This document shows, in pieces, positions 10,518 through 22,278 of a stretch of DNA of 47,500 nt. The translations under genes and the position numbers were made by a program. The stretch is from Prorocentrum cordatum. Taxonomy: Eukaryota > Sar > Dinophyceae > Prorocentrales > Prorocentraceae. Location: assembly GCA_963575745.1 (NCBI GenBank), contig CAUYUJ010000927.1, positions 1-47,500 of the forward strand, written 5' to 3'. Within the stretch, counting starts at the first letter, position 1. Each line of letters starts with the position of its first letter. The notes below the pieces were generated by a model. That model did not search any database. It was not told where the DNA came from and was given only the letters and a program-made list of their open reading frames with translations.

Positions 10518-12315
10518 CAGTTGCTGGAAGCTTAAGAGTAATTCCGGGGCGCTGGAGAGCTAGTTGGCAAGAAAAATCTTGACAGACTTTGGTGACTTTT
10601 GGTCAGTTGAAAATTTTGTTCTTAAAACTGGCGCCGGCGGTGAACCGTCAACCTGGTCACCGCCGGGAACCTCGTAGAGCTCCTTTCACGCGTGAGTGTG
10701 CTCAGAGTCGAAAGAGAGAGCTTCTCGAAGCATTTCTCGAGAAAGGGAAAAATTGTTTTTTTTCGTGTCGACATGAAGATGGTTCCGCCAAGTGTTTTGA
10801 TAGTAAAAGTGCGCCTACAGAGCTCATATTAAGACAGAGAGGCCCTCATGTTCGTTTACAGGTGCGGAAAATCTGCTTTCTCAAAATGAATTGTCAAATA
10901 TCTTTCAAAAATTCGCAAAACCACCCAAAAGTTATCACTTTGTCCTTTCTGGCCGGGTCGACCAACTAGCTCCGCCCGGCACCGGAATTCCTCTAGCTCA
11001 TCGATGCCGAAGAGCTCTACGAGGTATTTGACCATTCGTTAGAGCTCTAGTATTTTTCCCGTGATATTTGATCTTATTCCCGCTCGTCATCTTGATCTCA
11101 GCTCGATCGGGTAACTTTGAAGGCCAAAAAGCGTCCCGGCGGGAACGGCCGTTTCGAGTCGTCTTGATATTCGCTGTCGGTATTTTGTACTTAACTCGAG
11201 CTCTAGGGCAGCTACAGATCTGGTAAGGACAGCTATCGCACTCAGAATTATGACGCGCGTTCGCCTGTTGAATCCAGACGTCTGAACTCGGTCTGCCAGC
11301 CGAGCTAGGTCTGCAAACCTATTCGTACTATTCGAGTCATCTTAATAGACACTCGGTTTTCTGTACTTTATTCGGCTTTAGGGCAGCTACAGTGCTGGTA
11401 AGCACACCTATCGCACTCAGAATTATTACGCGCGTTCGCCTGTCGAATCGAGAGGTCTGAACTCGGTCTGCTAGCCGAGCTAGGTCTGCAAACGTATTCG
11501 TATTATTCGAGTCATCCTGATAGACGCTCTCGGTTTTGTGTACTTAACTCGAGCGTCAGGGCAGCTACAGTGCTGGTAAGCACAGCTATCGCACTCAGAA
11601 TCATCACGCACGTTCGCCTGTTGAATCGAGAGGTCTGAACTCGGTCTGCTAGCCGAGCTAGGTCCGCAAACCTATTCGTATTATTCGAGTCATCCTGATA
11701 GGCTCTTGGTTTTCTGTACTTAACTCGAGCTGTACGGCAGCTACAGGGCTCATAGTGACAGACATCGATGGGGAATTATCAGTCGCGTTCTCCTATTGAG
11801 TTGATAGCTATGAACTCGGCCTGCTCCGCAAGCTAGGTTCGAGTCATCTTGAGAAGTGCTCTCGGTTGTCTGCACTCAACTCGTGCTGGGATAGGGCTAC
11901 AGTGCTGCAGGTCACAGATATTGATTTTTACACATCAGGCGCGTCTGTTGGTCGATTCCAGAGCTTGGAACTCGGTCTGCTGCTCGAACTAGGTTTGCAA
12001 ATCTATTATATTATTCAAGTCGATACTGTCGGTTTTCTGCACTTCACTCGGGCTGTAGGGGGGCTTTAGGGCAGGGAATCCCATGAGCGGATTCGGAGAC
12101 ATCAGACGCGCCTGCCTGTCGCATTCAGAGGGTTTGATACTCGAACTGGGTTGCGAAACTGTTTGTTTTTTGTTAGCGTTGTATTGAGAGGTTTGAAATC
12201 GCTTGGGCTTTAAAAAAAGTCGTTCTTTGGATTTTTCCCACAGTAGATATTGTCAGGAAGCTCTACGAGTCCCCCGGCGGTAAGAAAGGTTGACGGTTTA
12301 CCGCCGGCGCCCAGT
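10518..12315 (+). repeat. Family A element interrupted by an inverted family B copy
   Basis: Left piece 10518-10626 (from TTGCTGGAAGCTTAAGAG through the leader to GTTCTTAAAA) continues at 11026 with TTTGACCATTCGTTAG, then monomers (anchors about 11177 to 12028), and ends in a GGTAAG-type hairpin at 12274-12307. Removing 10627-11025 restores the leader as seen in uninterrupted copies. The last monomers are more divergent than average. Confidence 0.7.
10627..11025 (-). mobile_element. Full-length family B element, inverted
   Basis: Read on the minus strand it starts with ACCTCGTAGAGCTC at 11025, passes GAATTCCGG and GGCCAGAAAGG, and ends with the B hairpin and CGCCAG at 10628, followed by T. 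At 398-399 bp it equals the solo copy at 40224-40622 in length. It sits in a run of A/T in the family A leader. Comparison with unoccupied leaders shows insertion between two T residues with no duplication apart from an ambiguous single T. Confidence 0.75.
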
Positions 12316-13045
12316 TGGCCGACCCGCCCCGACGAACAATGTGCGAACTTTGGGTCGGTTGGACGAACTTGATGAGAGATTTGAACGTTCGTTTTGAGAT
12401 CTGGTATTTTTCGCACCTGTAGTGGGTGATACCTCGTAGAGCTCTTCGGCATCGATGAGCTAGAGGAATTCCGGCGCGGGGAGCTAGTTGGCCCAGCCGG
12501 CCGAGGCGGACAATGTGGTAACTTTTGGGTGGTTTTGCGATTTTTTGAAAGATATTTGACCATTTATTTTGAAAAAGCAGATTTTTACGCCGAGCATTAG
12601 CATATTAACTCCTCTCTGACAGCAGCTCAGCTCTCTCGATGCATTTTTGCATGAGCTGACTTCCGGGAACTGAGCGAATATGAATCTCGAAAAAATCGAA
12701 TTTCAAGATTTTCGAAACATATCCATTTTTTGATTCTGTGTCGATTCTCTGCACTCGTACTAGTGAGAGAAGCTCTACGAGGTTTCCGGCGGTGACCAGG
12801 TTGACGGTTCACCGCCGGCGCCAGTTTCGCGTTCGCTAGTCACTCCTCAGGTCTGTAGGTGCAGTATTACTATCAAAACACTTGGCGAAACCGTGTTTGG
12901 ATACAAACATGAAAACTCGATTTCTCGATTTTTTTGGATCTTCTCCCGATTCTAGCTGCATGTGTGCCGAGCAGCGCCGTGCGAGAAGAGAGCTCTACGA
13001 GGGCCCCGGCGGTAATCTGGTTGACGGTTTACCGCCGGTTCCAGT
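12316..13045 (+). repeat. Family B element interrupted by another family B element
   Basis: The left piece 12316-12430 (TGGCCGACCCG to GTAGTGGGTGAT) continues at 12826 with TTCGCGTTCGCTAG and ends in a variant hairpin at about 13016-13040 with CCGGTTCCAGT. The ends of the left piece are T and of the right piece T, the same T-T junction as elsewhere. Its own left end is missing. Confidence 0.6.
12431..12825 (+). mobile_element. Full-length family B element, nested
   Basis: Left end ACCTCGTAGAGCTCTTCGG follows T12430, then GAATTCCGGCGCGG, an AT-rich body, GAAGCTCTACGAGG and the B hairpin (about 12787-12820), ending in CGCCAGT at 12825. About 395 bp. It sits inside the copy 12316-13045. Confidence 0.7.
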
Positions 13046-13307
13046 TAGCTCTCAGCGAGCTCTCCGGGAATAATACGAATAGTTTGGCAAATCTAGCTCG
13101 AGTGTCAGACCGAGTTCAGACCTCTGCATGCGACAGGTGGACGCGTCTGATGTCTGCGAATCGACTCCTGTGATTACCAGCCCAACAGCTTCCCCTACAG
13201 CCCGAGTTATGCACAGCTTCCCCTGCCAGCACCTGTAACTCGTAGAGCTTCCCTTAGCTAGTTAGAGCTGGAAGCTAAGAGTAATTCCGGCGCGCTGGAG
13301 AGCTAGT

Positions 13308-14424
13308 AACTCGTAGAGCTTCCCTTAGCAAGTTATTGCTGGAAGCTTAAGAGTAATTCCGGGGAGCTGGAGAGCTAGTTGGCAAGAAAAATCTCGACGG
13401 ACCTTTTGGTGACTTTTGGTCGGTTGAAAATTTTGTTCTCGAAATTTGACAATTCGTTAGAGCTCTAGTATTTTTTCTCATGATATCCGATCTTATTCCC
13501 GCTCGGCATCTTGATCTCAGCTCGATCGGGTAACTTTGAAGGCCAAAAAGCAGGCAGGCGGGAACGACCGTTTCGAGTCATCTTGATACGCGCTGTCAGT
13601 TTTCTCAAGATAACTCGAGCTTCAGGGCACCTATAGAGCTAGTTAGCACAGCTAATGCATTCAGAATGATCAGGCGCGTTCGCCTGTTGAATCAAGAGGT
13701 CTGAACTCGGTCTGCTAGCCGAGTTAGGGTCGCAAACCTACTCGTATTATTCGAGTCATTGTAGCAGACGCTCTCGGTTTTTCGCACTCAACTCGATCTG
13801 TAGGGCAGCTACAGAGCTGATAATCACAGAAATCGATTGAGAATCATGCGCGTTTGTCTGTTCAATCAAGAGCTCTGAACTCGGTCTGCTTCCCGAGCTA
13901 GGTTCGCGAACCTACTGGTATTGTTCGAGTCATCTTAAGAAGTGCTCTCGGTTTTCTGCGCTTAAATCGTGCTGGGGGAGGGCTACAGTGCTGCTGGTCA
14001 CAAGAATCGATTCCGAGATATCACGCGCGTTCGTTCGTCGAACCGAGAGCTCGGAACTCGGTCTGCTGCTCGAAAAAGATCCGCGACACTGTTGAATTAT
14101 TCGAGTCATGCTGAGAGGTGCTCTCGGTTCTTTGCACTTAACTCTGGCTGTATGGGTGGCTGCAGAGCTGGTAATCACAGGAATCGATCCGCAGATCAGA
14201 CGCGTCCGCCTGCCGCATTGAGAGGTCTGAACTCGGTTTCATACTCGAGCTCCATTGGAAAACTGTTCGTTTGTTTTGTTAGAGTCATCTTGAGAGGTCT
14301 ATAATCGCTTGGGCTGAAAAAAATAGTCGTTCTCTGAAATTCTCTTCCACATTATATATTATCAGGAAGCTCTACGAGTCCCCCGGCGGTAAGAAAGGTT
14401 GACGGTTTACCGCCGGCGCCCAGT
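13308..14424 (+). mobile_element. Complete nested family A element
   Basis: Left end at 13308 (AACTCGTAGAGCTTCCC, preceded by T), leader with the AAGTTATTGCTGG variant, four or so monomers, inverted end GGAAGCTCTACGAG at about 14366, hairpin at 14384-14417, closing CCCAGT at 14424. Size 1117 bp. Flanks GAGCTAGT and TGGCAAG rejoin exactly. Confidence 0.78.
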
Positions 14425-14476
14425 TGGCAAGAAAAATCTCGACGGAACTTTTGGTGACTTTTGCTCGGTTGAAAAT

Positions 14477-15913
14477 AACTCGTAGAGCTTCCCTTAGCTA
14501 GTTATAGCTGGAAGCTAAGAGTAATTCCGGCGCGCTGGAGAGCTAGTTGGCAAGAAAAATCTCGACGGAACTTTTGGTGACTTTTGGTCGGTTGAAAATT
14601 TTGTTCTCGAAATTTGACAATTCGTTAGAGCTCTAGTATTTTTTCCCGTGATATTCGATCTTATTCCCGCTCGCCATCTTGATCTCAGCTCGATCGGGTA
14701 ACTTTGAAGGCCAAAAAGCACGGTGGCGGGAACGGCCGTTTCGAGTCATCTTGCTACGGGCTGTCGGTATTTTCAACTTAACTCGAGCTGTAGGGCAGCT
14801 ACAGTGCCTGTAAGCACAGCTATCGCACTCAGAATCATCAGGCGCGTTCGCCTGTTCAATCCAGAGGTCTGAACTCGGTCTGCTACCCGAGCTAGGTCCG
14901 CAAACCTATTCGTATTATTCGAGTCAACTTGATACGCGTTGTCGGTATTTTCTACTTAACTCGAGCTGTAGGGCAGCTACAGTGCTGGTAAGCACACCTA
15001 TCGCACTCAGAATCATCAGGCGCGTTCGCCTGTTCAATCCAGAGGTCTGAACTCGGTCTGCTAGCCGAGCTAGGTCCGCAAACCTATTCGTATTATTCGA
15101 GTCAACTTGATACGCGTTGTCGGTATTTTCTGCTTAACTCGAGGTCTAGGGCAGCTACAGTGCTGGTAAGCACACCTATCGCACTCAGAATCGTCAGGCG
15201 CGTTCGCCTGTTAAATCCATAGGTCTGCTGCTAGCTGGGCTAGGTCCGCAAACCTATTCGTATTATTCGAGTCATCTTGACAAACGCTCTCGGTTTTCTG
15301 TACTTAACTCGAGCTTTAGGGCAGTTACAGAGCCTATAGTCACATAAATCGATTGGGAATCATCGGGCGCGTTTGTCTGTTGTATCGAGAGCTCTGAACT
15401 CGGCCTGCTGCCCGAGCTAGCTTCGCGAAACTATTCGTATTCTCCGAATCATCGTGCAACGTGCTCTCAATTTTCTGCACTCAACTCGTGCTGGGGGAGG
15501 GCTACAGTGCTGCGGGTCATAGAAATCGATTTGCACACATCAGACGCGTTCGTTGGACGATTCGAAAGCTCAGAACTTGATTTGCTGCTCGAAACAGATT
15601 CGCGAAACTATTGTATTATTCGAGTCATTCTGAGAGATGCTCTCGGTTTTCTGCACTTAACTCGGGCTGTCGGGGGGCTGCAGGGCTGGTAATCACATGA
15701 GTCGATTCGCAGACATCAGACGCGTCCGCCTGTCGCATTGCGAGGTCTGAACTCGGTCTGATACTCGAACTGGATTGCGAAACTGTTTGTTTTTTTGTTA
15801 GAGTCATGGAAACTAGTCGTTCTCTGGATTATTTCCCACTCTATATACTGTCAGGAAGCTCTACGAGTCCCCCGGCGGTAAGAAAGGTTGACGGTTTACC
15901 GCCGGCGCCCAGT
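14477..15913 (+). mobile_element. Complete nested family A element, inserted into a near-identical sister
   Basis: Left end at 14477 after T, leader, about six monomers, hairpin at about 15872-15905, closing CCCAGT at 15913; 1437 bp. The interior is almost identical to the outer copy resumed at 15914-17234. The offset is 1314 bp before and 1322 bp after an 8-base deletion near 15230 (TCTGCTGCTAG against TCTAAACTCGGTCTGCTAG). This makes it one of the youngest insertions in the pile. Confidence 0.8.
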
Positions 15914-17285
15914 TTTGTTCTCGAAATTTGACAATTCGTTAGAGCTCTAGTATTTTTTCCCGTGATATTCGATCTTATTCCCGCTCGCCATCTTGATCTC
16001 AGCTCGATCGGGTAACTTTGAAGGCCAAAAAGCACGGTGGCGGGAACGGCCGTTTCGAGTCATCTTGCTACGGGCTGTCGGTATTTTCAACTTAACTCGA
16101 GCTGTAGGGCAGCTACAGTGCCTGTAAGCACAGCTATCGCACTCAGAATCATCAGGCGCGTTCGCCTGTTCAATCCAGAGGTCTGAACTCGGTCTGCTAC
16201 CCGAGCTAGGTCCGCAAACCTATTCGTATTATTCGAGTCAACTTGATACGCGTTGTCGGTATTTTCTACTTAACTCGAGCTGTAGGGCAGCTACAGTGCT
16301 GGTAAGCACACCTATCGCACTCAGAATCATCAGGCGCGTTCGCCTGTTGAATCCAGAGGTCTGAACTCGGTCTGCTAGCCGAGCTAGGTCCGCAAACCTA
16401 TTCGTATTATTCGAGTCAACTTGATACGCGTTGTCGGTATTTTCTGCTTAACTCGAGGTCTAGGGCAGCTACAGTGCTGGTAAGCACACCTATCGCACTC
16501 AGAATCGTCAGGCGCGTTCGCCTGTTAAATCCATAGGTCTAAACTCGGTCTGCTAGCTGGGCTAGGTCCGCAAACCTATTCGTATTATTCGAGTCATCTT
16601 GACAAACGCTCTCGGTTTTCTGTACTTAACTCGAGCTTTAGGGCAGTTACAGAGCCTATAGTCACATAAATCGATTGGGAATCATCGGGCGCGTTTGTCT
16701 GTTGTATCGAGAGCTCTGAACTCGGCCTGCTGCCCGAGCTAGCTTCGCGAAACTATTCGTATTCTCCGAATCATCGTGCAACGTGCTCTCAATTTTCTGC
16801 ACTCAACTCGTGCTGGGGGAGGGCTACAGTGCTGCGGGTCATAGAAATCGATTTGCACACATCAGACGCGTTCGTTGGACGATTCGAAAGCTCAGAACTT
16901 GATTTGCTGCTCGAAACAGATTCGCGAAACTATTGTATTATTCGAGTCATTCTGAGAGATGCTCTCGGTTTTCTGCACTTAACTCGGGCTGTCGGGGGGC
17001 TGCAGGGCTGGTAATCACATGAGTCGATTCGCAGACATCAGACGCGTCCGCCTGTCGCATTGCGAGGTCTGAACTCGGTCTGATACTCCAACTGGATTGC
17101 GAAACTGTTTGTTTTTTGTTAGAGTCATGGAAACTAGTCGTTCTCTGGATTATTTCCCACTCTATATACTGTCAGGGAGCTCTACGAGTCCCCCGGCGGT
17201 AAGAAAGGTTGACGGTTTACCGCCGGCGCCCAGTCAGGATGACTCGAACAATGCGAATATTCCCGGAGAGCTCGCTGAGAGCTAA

Positions 17286-17993
17286 AGGGTTTAAGATTAA
17301 AAGCCGGACGGTGGTGGTGCCTGCCAGGAGCTCCTCCACGGCGGTCCACGTTCCTCGCAGCAGCTCCGGTGAACCGGAGACGTGTCTGGCAGAGCTTCCG
17401 GAAAGCTTCAGCGTTTCTGCCAGAGCTTCGGCAGCGATGCAGAGAGCTTCCCCGAGCTCTCCAGGAAAGATTTCCTGTCCCCAAAGGCTCTCTTCGCTCT
17501 CCGGGTTTTTTCCCGGATAGCTCCTTGGAGAGCTGACGGTTTCAGAGAAGAAGCCGGCGGTGGGTGGAGAGGAGGACACGCCGCCCACCTTCGCCGGTTC
17601 ACGATCCCCGCAGGAACTTGCCGGAACCGGCAGCGGGTCCGGGAGCGTGGCTTCCTAGCGTTTCCCAGTACGCGTGGCTCCAGGGTGCGCGAAGTGCTTC
17701 GGCAGAGCTTCGGAAGAGCTTCGGCAGTTCTTCCAGGCTCCCAGGCAGATCTTCCTTACGCTTTGCAGGGCCCCACGCATCGTAAACGGCGCCCCTGCAA
17801 GTGTCTCCTGCGAGGTTTCCAGCGCCCCGCGTATCGTTTCAGGCGGCCTGGCAGAGGTCCCCGTGCGGCGTTCCGCGCTTCGCTTCGCTATCCGGGTTTT
17901 GGACCTACAAGTGTAGCGTAAGTATCTTACAAGTGTAGCGTAAGTGTACAAGTGTATCCGGATTGTGGACTTGCAAGTTTTCGCAGACCTAGT
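17286..17993 (+). repeat. GC-rich family C block
   Basis: Homologous to 10024-10500 over 17508-17920 (shared GAAGCCGGCGGTGGGTGG, GGCTTCCTAGCGTTTCCCA and GCTATCCGGGTTTTGGAC). The right part, 17905-17965, holds short repeats of ACAAGTGTAGCGTAAGT. It ends at T17993, where a family A left end begins. No credible coding frame. Confidence 0.6.
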
Positions 17994-19363
17994 AACTCGT
18001 AGAGCTTCCCTAAGCTAGTTGCTGGAAGCTTAAGAGTAATTCCGGCGCGCTGGAGAGCTAGTTGGCACGAAAAATATCGACGGAACTTTTGCTGACTTTT
18101 GGTCGGTTCAAAATTTTCTTCTCGAAATTTGACCATTCGTTACTCTAGATTTTTTTCCCATGATATTCGATCTCATCCCCGCTTGCCATCTTGATCTCAG
18201 CTCGATCGGGTAACTTTGAAGGCAGAAACGCAGGCAGGCGGGAACGGCCGTTTCGAATCATTTTGATACGCGCTGTCGGTATTTTGTACTTAACTCGAGC
18301 TGTAGGGCAGCTATAGAGCTGGTAAGCACAGCGATTGCACTCAGAATTCGCGCGCGTTCGCCTGTCGAATCCAGAGGTCTGAACCCGGTCTGTGAGCCGC
18401 GCTAGGTCCGCTAACCTATTCGTATTATTCGAGCGATCTTGACAGAAACTGTCAGTATTTTGTACTTAAGAGAGCTCTAGGACAGCTAAAGAGCTGGTAA
18501 GCACACCCATCGCACTCAGAATCATCCGCGTTCGCCTGTTGAATCCAGAGGTCTGAACTCGGTCTGTGAGCCGAGCTAGGTCCGCTTTCCTATCCGTATT
18601 ATTCGAGTCATCTTGACAGATACTGTCAGTACTTTGTACTGAACTCGAGCTGTAGGGTAGCTACAGATCTGGTAAGCACATCCATCGCCTGTTGAATTCA
18701 GAGGTCTGACATCCTTCTGTGAGCCGAGCTATGTTCACAAACCTATTCGTATTATGCGAGTCATCTTGACAGAAACTGTCGGTATTTTGCACTGAACTCG
18801 AGCTGTAGGACAGCTACAGAGCTGATATTTACAGAAACTGATTCAGAACCGTCAGTTGCGTTTGTCTGTCGAATCCCGAGCTCTGAACTCGGTCTTCTGC
18901 CCGAGCTAGGTTCGCGAAACTATTCGTATTGGTCGAGTCATCTTGAGAAGTGCTCTCTGTTTTCTTCACTCAACTTGCGCTGAGAGGGGGCTACAGTGCT
19001 GGTTATCCTATGAATCGATTCAAAGAGATCATGCGCGTCCGCCTGTCGAATCCAGAGCTCGGATTTTGGTTTGTTGCCCGAACTAGGTTCGCGAAACTAT
19101 TGTATTGTTCGAGTCATCCTGAGAGATGCTCTCGGTTTTCTGCACTGACCTCGGGCTGCAGGGAGGCTGCGGGGCTGGTAATGACAGGAGTCGATTCGCA
19201 GACATCAGACGCGTCCGCTTGTCGCATTCAGAGGTCAAAAAATATTCACTATGAGTTAGAATGTTGGTAGGTGTTGTCGGTTTTCTCAACTTAAGTCGAG
19301 CTTGGAAGCTCTACGAGTTCCCCGGCGGTGACCAAGGTTGACGATTTACCGCCGGCGCCCAGT
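17994..19363 (+). mobile_element. Complete family A element
   Basis: Left end AACTCGTAGAGCTTCCC at 17994 after T; leader; about six rather diverged monomers; inverted end GGAAGCTCTACGAG at about 19304; B-like hairpin variant CCCGGCGGTGACCAAGG at 19322; closing CCCAGT at 19363. Size 1370 bp. The monomers differ from those at 1-8000 in many positions, so this copy belongs to an older or separate sub-group. Confidence 0.75.
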
Positions 19364-20437
19364 AACTCGTAGAGCTTCCCTTAGCAAGTTATTGCTGGAA
19401 GCTTTAGAGTAATTCCGGAGCGCTGGAGAGCTAGTTGGCTCGAAAAATCTCGACGGAACTTTTGCTGACTTTTGGTCGGTTGAAAATTTTGTTCTCCAAA
19501 TTCGTAAGAGCTCTAGTATTTTTTCCCATGATATTCGATTTTATTCCCGCTCGCCATCTTGATCTCAGCTCGATCGAGTAACTTTGAAGACCAAAAAAGC
19601 AGGCAGGCGGGAACGGCCGTTTCGAGTCATCCGAGCTTCAGGACAACTACAGAGCTGGTCAGCACAGCTAATGCATTCAGAATGATCAGGCGCGTTCGCC
19701 TGTTGAATCTAGAGGTCTGAACTCGGTCTGCTAGCCGAGCTAGTGTCGGAAACCTATTCGTATTATTCGAGTAATTGTAGCAGACGCTTTCGGTTTTTCG
19801 TACTTAACTCGATCTCTAGGCCAGCCACAGAGCTGATAATCACAGAAATCGATTGAGAAATATCAGGCGCGTTCGTCTGTTGAATGAAGAGCTCTGAACT
19901 CGGCCTGCTGCCCGAGCTAGGTTCGCGAACCTATTGGTATTGTTCGAGTCATCTTGAGAAGTGCTCTCGGTTTTCTTTACTTAAATCGTGCTGGGGGAGG
20001 TCTACAGTGCTGCTGGTCACAGGAATCGATTTCGAGACATCAGGCGCGTCCGTTCGTCGAACCGAGAGCTCGGAACTCGGTTTGCTGCTCGAACGAGAAA
20101 CTGTTGTATTATTCGAGTCATCCTGAGAGGTACTCTCGGTTTTCTGCACTTAACTCGGGCTGTATGGGGGGCTGCAGAGCTGGTAATCAGAGGAATCGAT
20201 CCGCAGACATCAGACGCCTCCGCCTGTCGCATTCAGAGGTCTGAACTCGGTTTCATACTCGAGCTCCATTGGAAAACTGTTCGTTTGTTTTGTTAGAGTC
20301 ATCTTGAGAGGTCTATAATCGCTTGGGCTGAAAAAATAGTCGTTCTCTGAAATTTTTTTCCACATTATATATTGTCAGGAAGCTCTACGAGTCCCCCGGC
20401 GGTAAGAAAGGTTGACGGTTTACCGCCGGCGCCCAGT
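19364..20437 (+). mobile_element. Complete family A element abutting its neighbour
   Basis: Starts with AACTCGTAGAGCTTCC immediately after the previous copy's CCCAGT, so the T of one end serves as the flank of the next. Leader, about four monomers, hairpin at about 20396-20429, closing CCCAGT at 20437. Size 1074 bp. Its monomers resemble those of 13308-14424. Confidence 0.75.
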
Positions 20438-20475
20438 ACCTCGTAGAGCTGTCATGGTATGAGAGATAGAGAAAT
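20438..20475 (+). repeat. Family B left-end remnant
   Basis: ACCTCGTAGAGCTG followed by 24 bases not seen in other copies, then cut off at T20475 by a family A left end. It is preceded by T, as are all left ends. Confidence 0.5.
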
Positions 20476-21937
20476 AACTCCTAGAGCTTCCCTTAGCTAG
20501 TTATAGCTGGAAGCTAAGAGTAATTCCGGCGCGCTGGAGAGCTAGTTGGCTCGAAAAAAAAGAACTGAACTTTTCACAACTTTTGGTCGGTTGAAAATTA
20601 TGTTCTCGAAATTTGAACATTCGTTTCTGCTCTAGTATTTTTTACCGTGATATTCGATCTTATTCCCGCTCGCCATCTTGATCTCAGCTCGATCGGGTAC
20701 CTTTTACTCCAAAAAAGCACACTGGCGGGATCGGCCGTTTCGAGTCATCTTGATACGCGTTGTCGGTATTTTGTAATTAACTCGAGCTCTAGGACAGCTA
20801 CAGAGCTGGTGAGCACAGCTATGACACTCAGAATCACCAGGCGCGTTCGCCTGTTGAATCCATAGGTCTGAACTCGGTCTGCTAGCCGAGCTAGGTCCGC
20901 TAACCTATTCGTATCATTCGAGTTAACTTGATACGTGTTGTCGGTATTTTCTACTCAACTCGAGCTGTAGGGCAGCTACAGTGCTGTTAAGCAGATCTAT
21001 TGCACTCAGCATCATCAGCCGCGTTCGCCTGTTGAACCCATAGGTCTGAACTCGGTCTGCTAACCGAGCTAGGTCCGCAAACCTAGCGTATCAAGTTGAC
21101 TCGAATATTCGAGTCACTTGATACGCGTGGTGGGCATTTTGTACTTAATTCGAGCGGCAGGACAGCTACAGTGCTGGTAAGCACGCCTATCGCTCTGAAA
21201 ATGATCAGGCGCGTTCGCCTCTTGACTCCAGAGGTCTGAACTCGGTCTGCTAGCCGAGCTAGGTTCGCAACTCTATTCGTATTATTCGAGTCATCTTGAC
21301 AAACGCTCTCGGTATTTTCTGTAATTAACTCGAGCTGTAGGCAGCTACAGAGCCTCCAGTCACAGAAATCGATTGAGAATTATCGGGCGCGTTTGTCTGT
21401 TGTATTGAGAGCTCTGAACTCGGCCTGCTGCCCGAGCTAGGTTCGCGAAACTGTTCGTATTGTCCGAATCATCGTGAAAAGTGCTCTTAATTTTCTGCAC
21501 TCAACTCGTGCTGGGGGAGGGCTACAGTGCTGCGGGTCATAGAAAGCGATTTGCACACATCAGGCGCGTTCGTTGGTCGATTCGGGAGCTCAGAACTTGG
21601 GCTGCTGCTCGAAACAGGTCTGCAAAACTATTTTATTATTCGAGTCATCCTGAGAGATGCTGTCGGTTCTGCACTTAACTCGGGCTGTAGGGGGGCTGCA
21701 GGGCTGGTCATCACATGAGTCGATTCGCAGACATCAGACGCGTCCGCCTGTCGCATTGAGAGGTCTGAACTGGTCTGATCAGACGCGTCCGCTTGTCGCT
21801 TTCAGAGGTCAAAAAATATTCACTATGAGTCAGAATGTTGGTAGGTGCTCTCGGTTTTCTCAACTTAAGTCGAGCTTGGAAGCTCTACGAGTTCCCCGGC
21901 GGTAACCAAGGTTGACGGTTTACCGCCGGCGCCCAGG
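20476..21937 (+). mobile_element. Complete family A element
   Basis: Left end AACTCCTAGAGCTTCCC (one mismatch) after T20475, leader, about six to seven monomers including rearranged ones near 21080-21120 and 21770-21800, inverted end GGAAGCTCTACGAG at about 21878, hairpin at 21895-21930, then CCCAG. This copy is exceptional in being followed by G rather than T (CCCAGGTCGGCG). Confidence 0.7.
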
Positions 21938-22278
21938 TCGGCGACAGGGTGGAGCTAGTTGGCAAAATTTCGACAAGAGACAGAATCATACCATCCGCGG
22001 CCTGACTCAGCTGATTTTCAAGCTCTAATCATTCGTTGGGGCTGATAATTGCACAGAACGGAGAAGTTTCCTCTCAAATTCTCAGCTCATTCCGTCGAGA
22101 AATTCTTCTCAGCGAAGCCAGAAACCAGACTTCAGATTGCCATAAAAAAATGAAAATTTAAAGATTCAAGCATATCTACTGGGAAGTTCTCTGCTTCGAT
22201 TATGGGCGCTCTCAAGGGAAAGCAGCTCTACAAGGTTCCCGGCGGCGACCAGATTGACGGTTCACCGCCGGCGCCAGT
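21938..22278 (+). repeat. Family B variant, 5' truncated
   Basis: Begins with GGTGGAGCTAGTTGGC-type leader and has an otherwise different body (GACAAGAGACAGAATCAT onward), then CAGCTCTACAAGG and a hairpin at about 22238-22270 with CGCCAGT. The shared ends with an unrelated body show that only the termini are conserved across the family. Confidence 0.6.

Larger units (their letters stand above)
13236..17234 (+). mobile_element. Family A element hosting two other family A elements
   Basis: The outer copy consists of 13236-13307 (left end AACTCGTAGAGCTTCC preceded by T), 14425-14476, and 15914-17234 with six or so monomers and the hairpin at about 17193-17226. It is interrupted at GAGCTAGT/TGGCAAG by 13308-14424 and at GAAAAT/TTTGTTCTCG by 14477-15913; both joins are exact when the inserts are removed. 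Confidence 0.75.
13045..17285. mobile_element. Segment bounded by perfect 28-bp inverted repeats, split by nested elements
   Basis: 13045-13072 (starting TTAGCTCTCAGCGAGC) and 17258-17285 are perfect inverted complements of each other over 28 bp. Removing 13236-17234 leaves a unit of about 242 bp whose inside is reverse-oriented family A monomer sequence: the join CACCTGT/CAGGATGACTCG matches the complement of ordinary monomers. The arm also resembles the family C edge near 10030 and 17513, so this could be a small inverted-repeat element or two family C edges around a trapped monomer piece. Confidence 0.5.
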
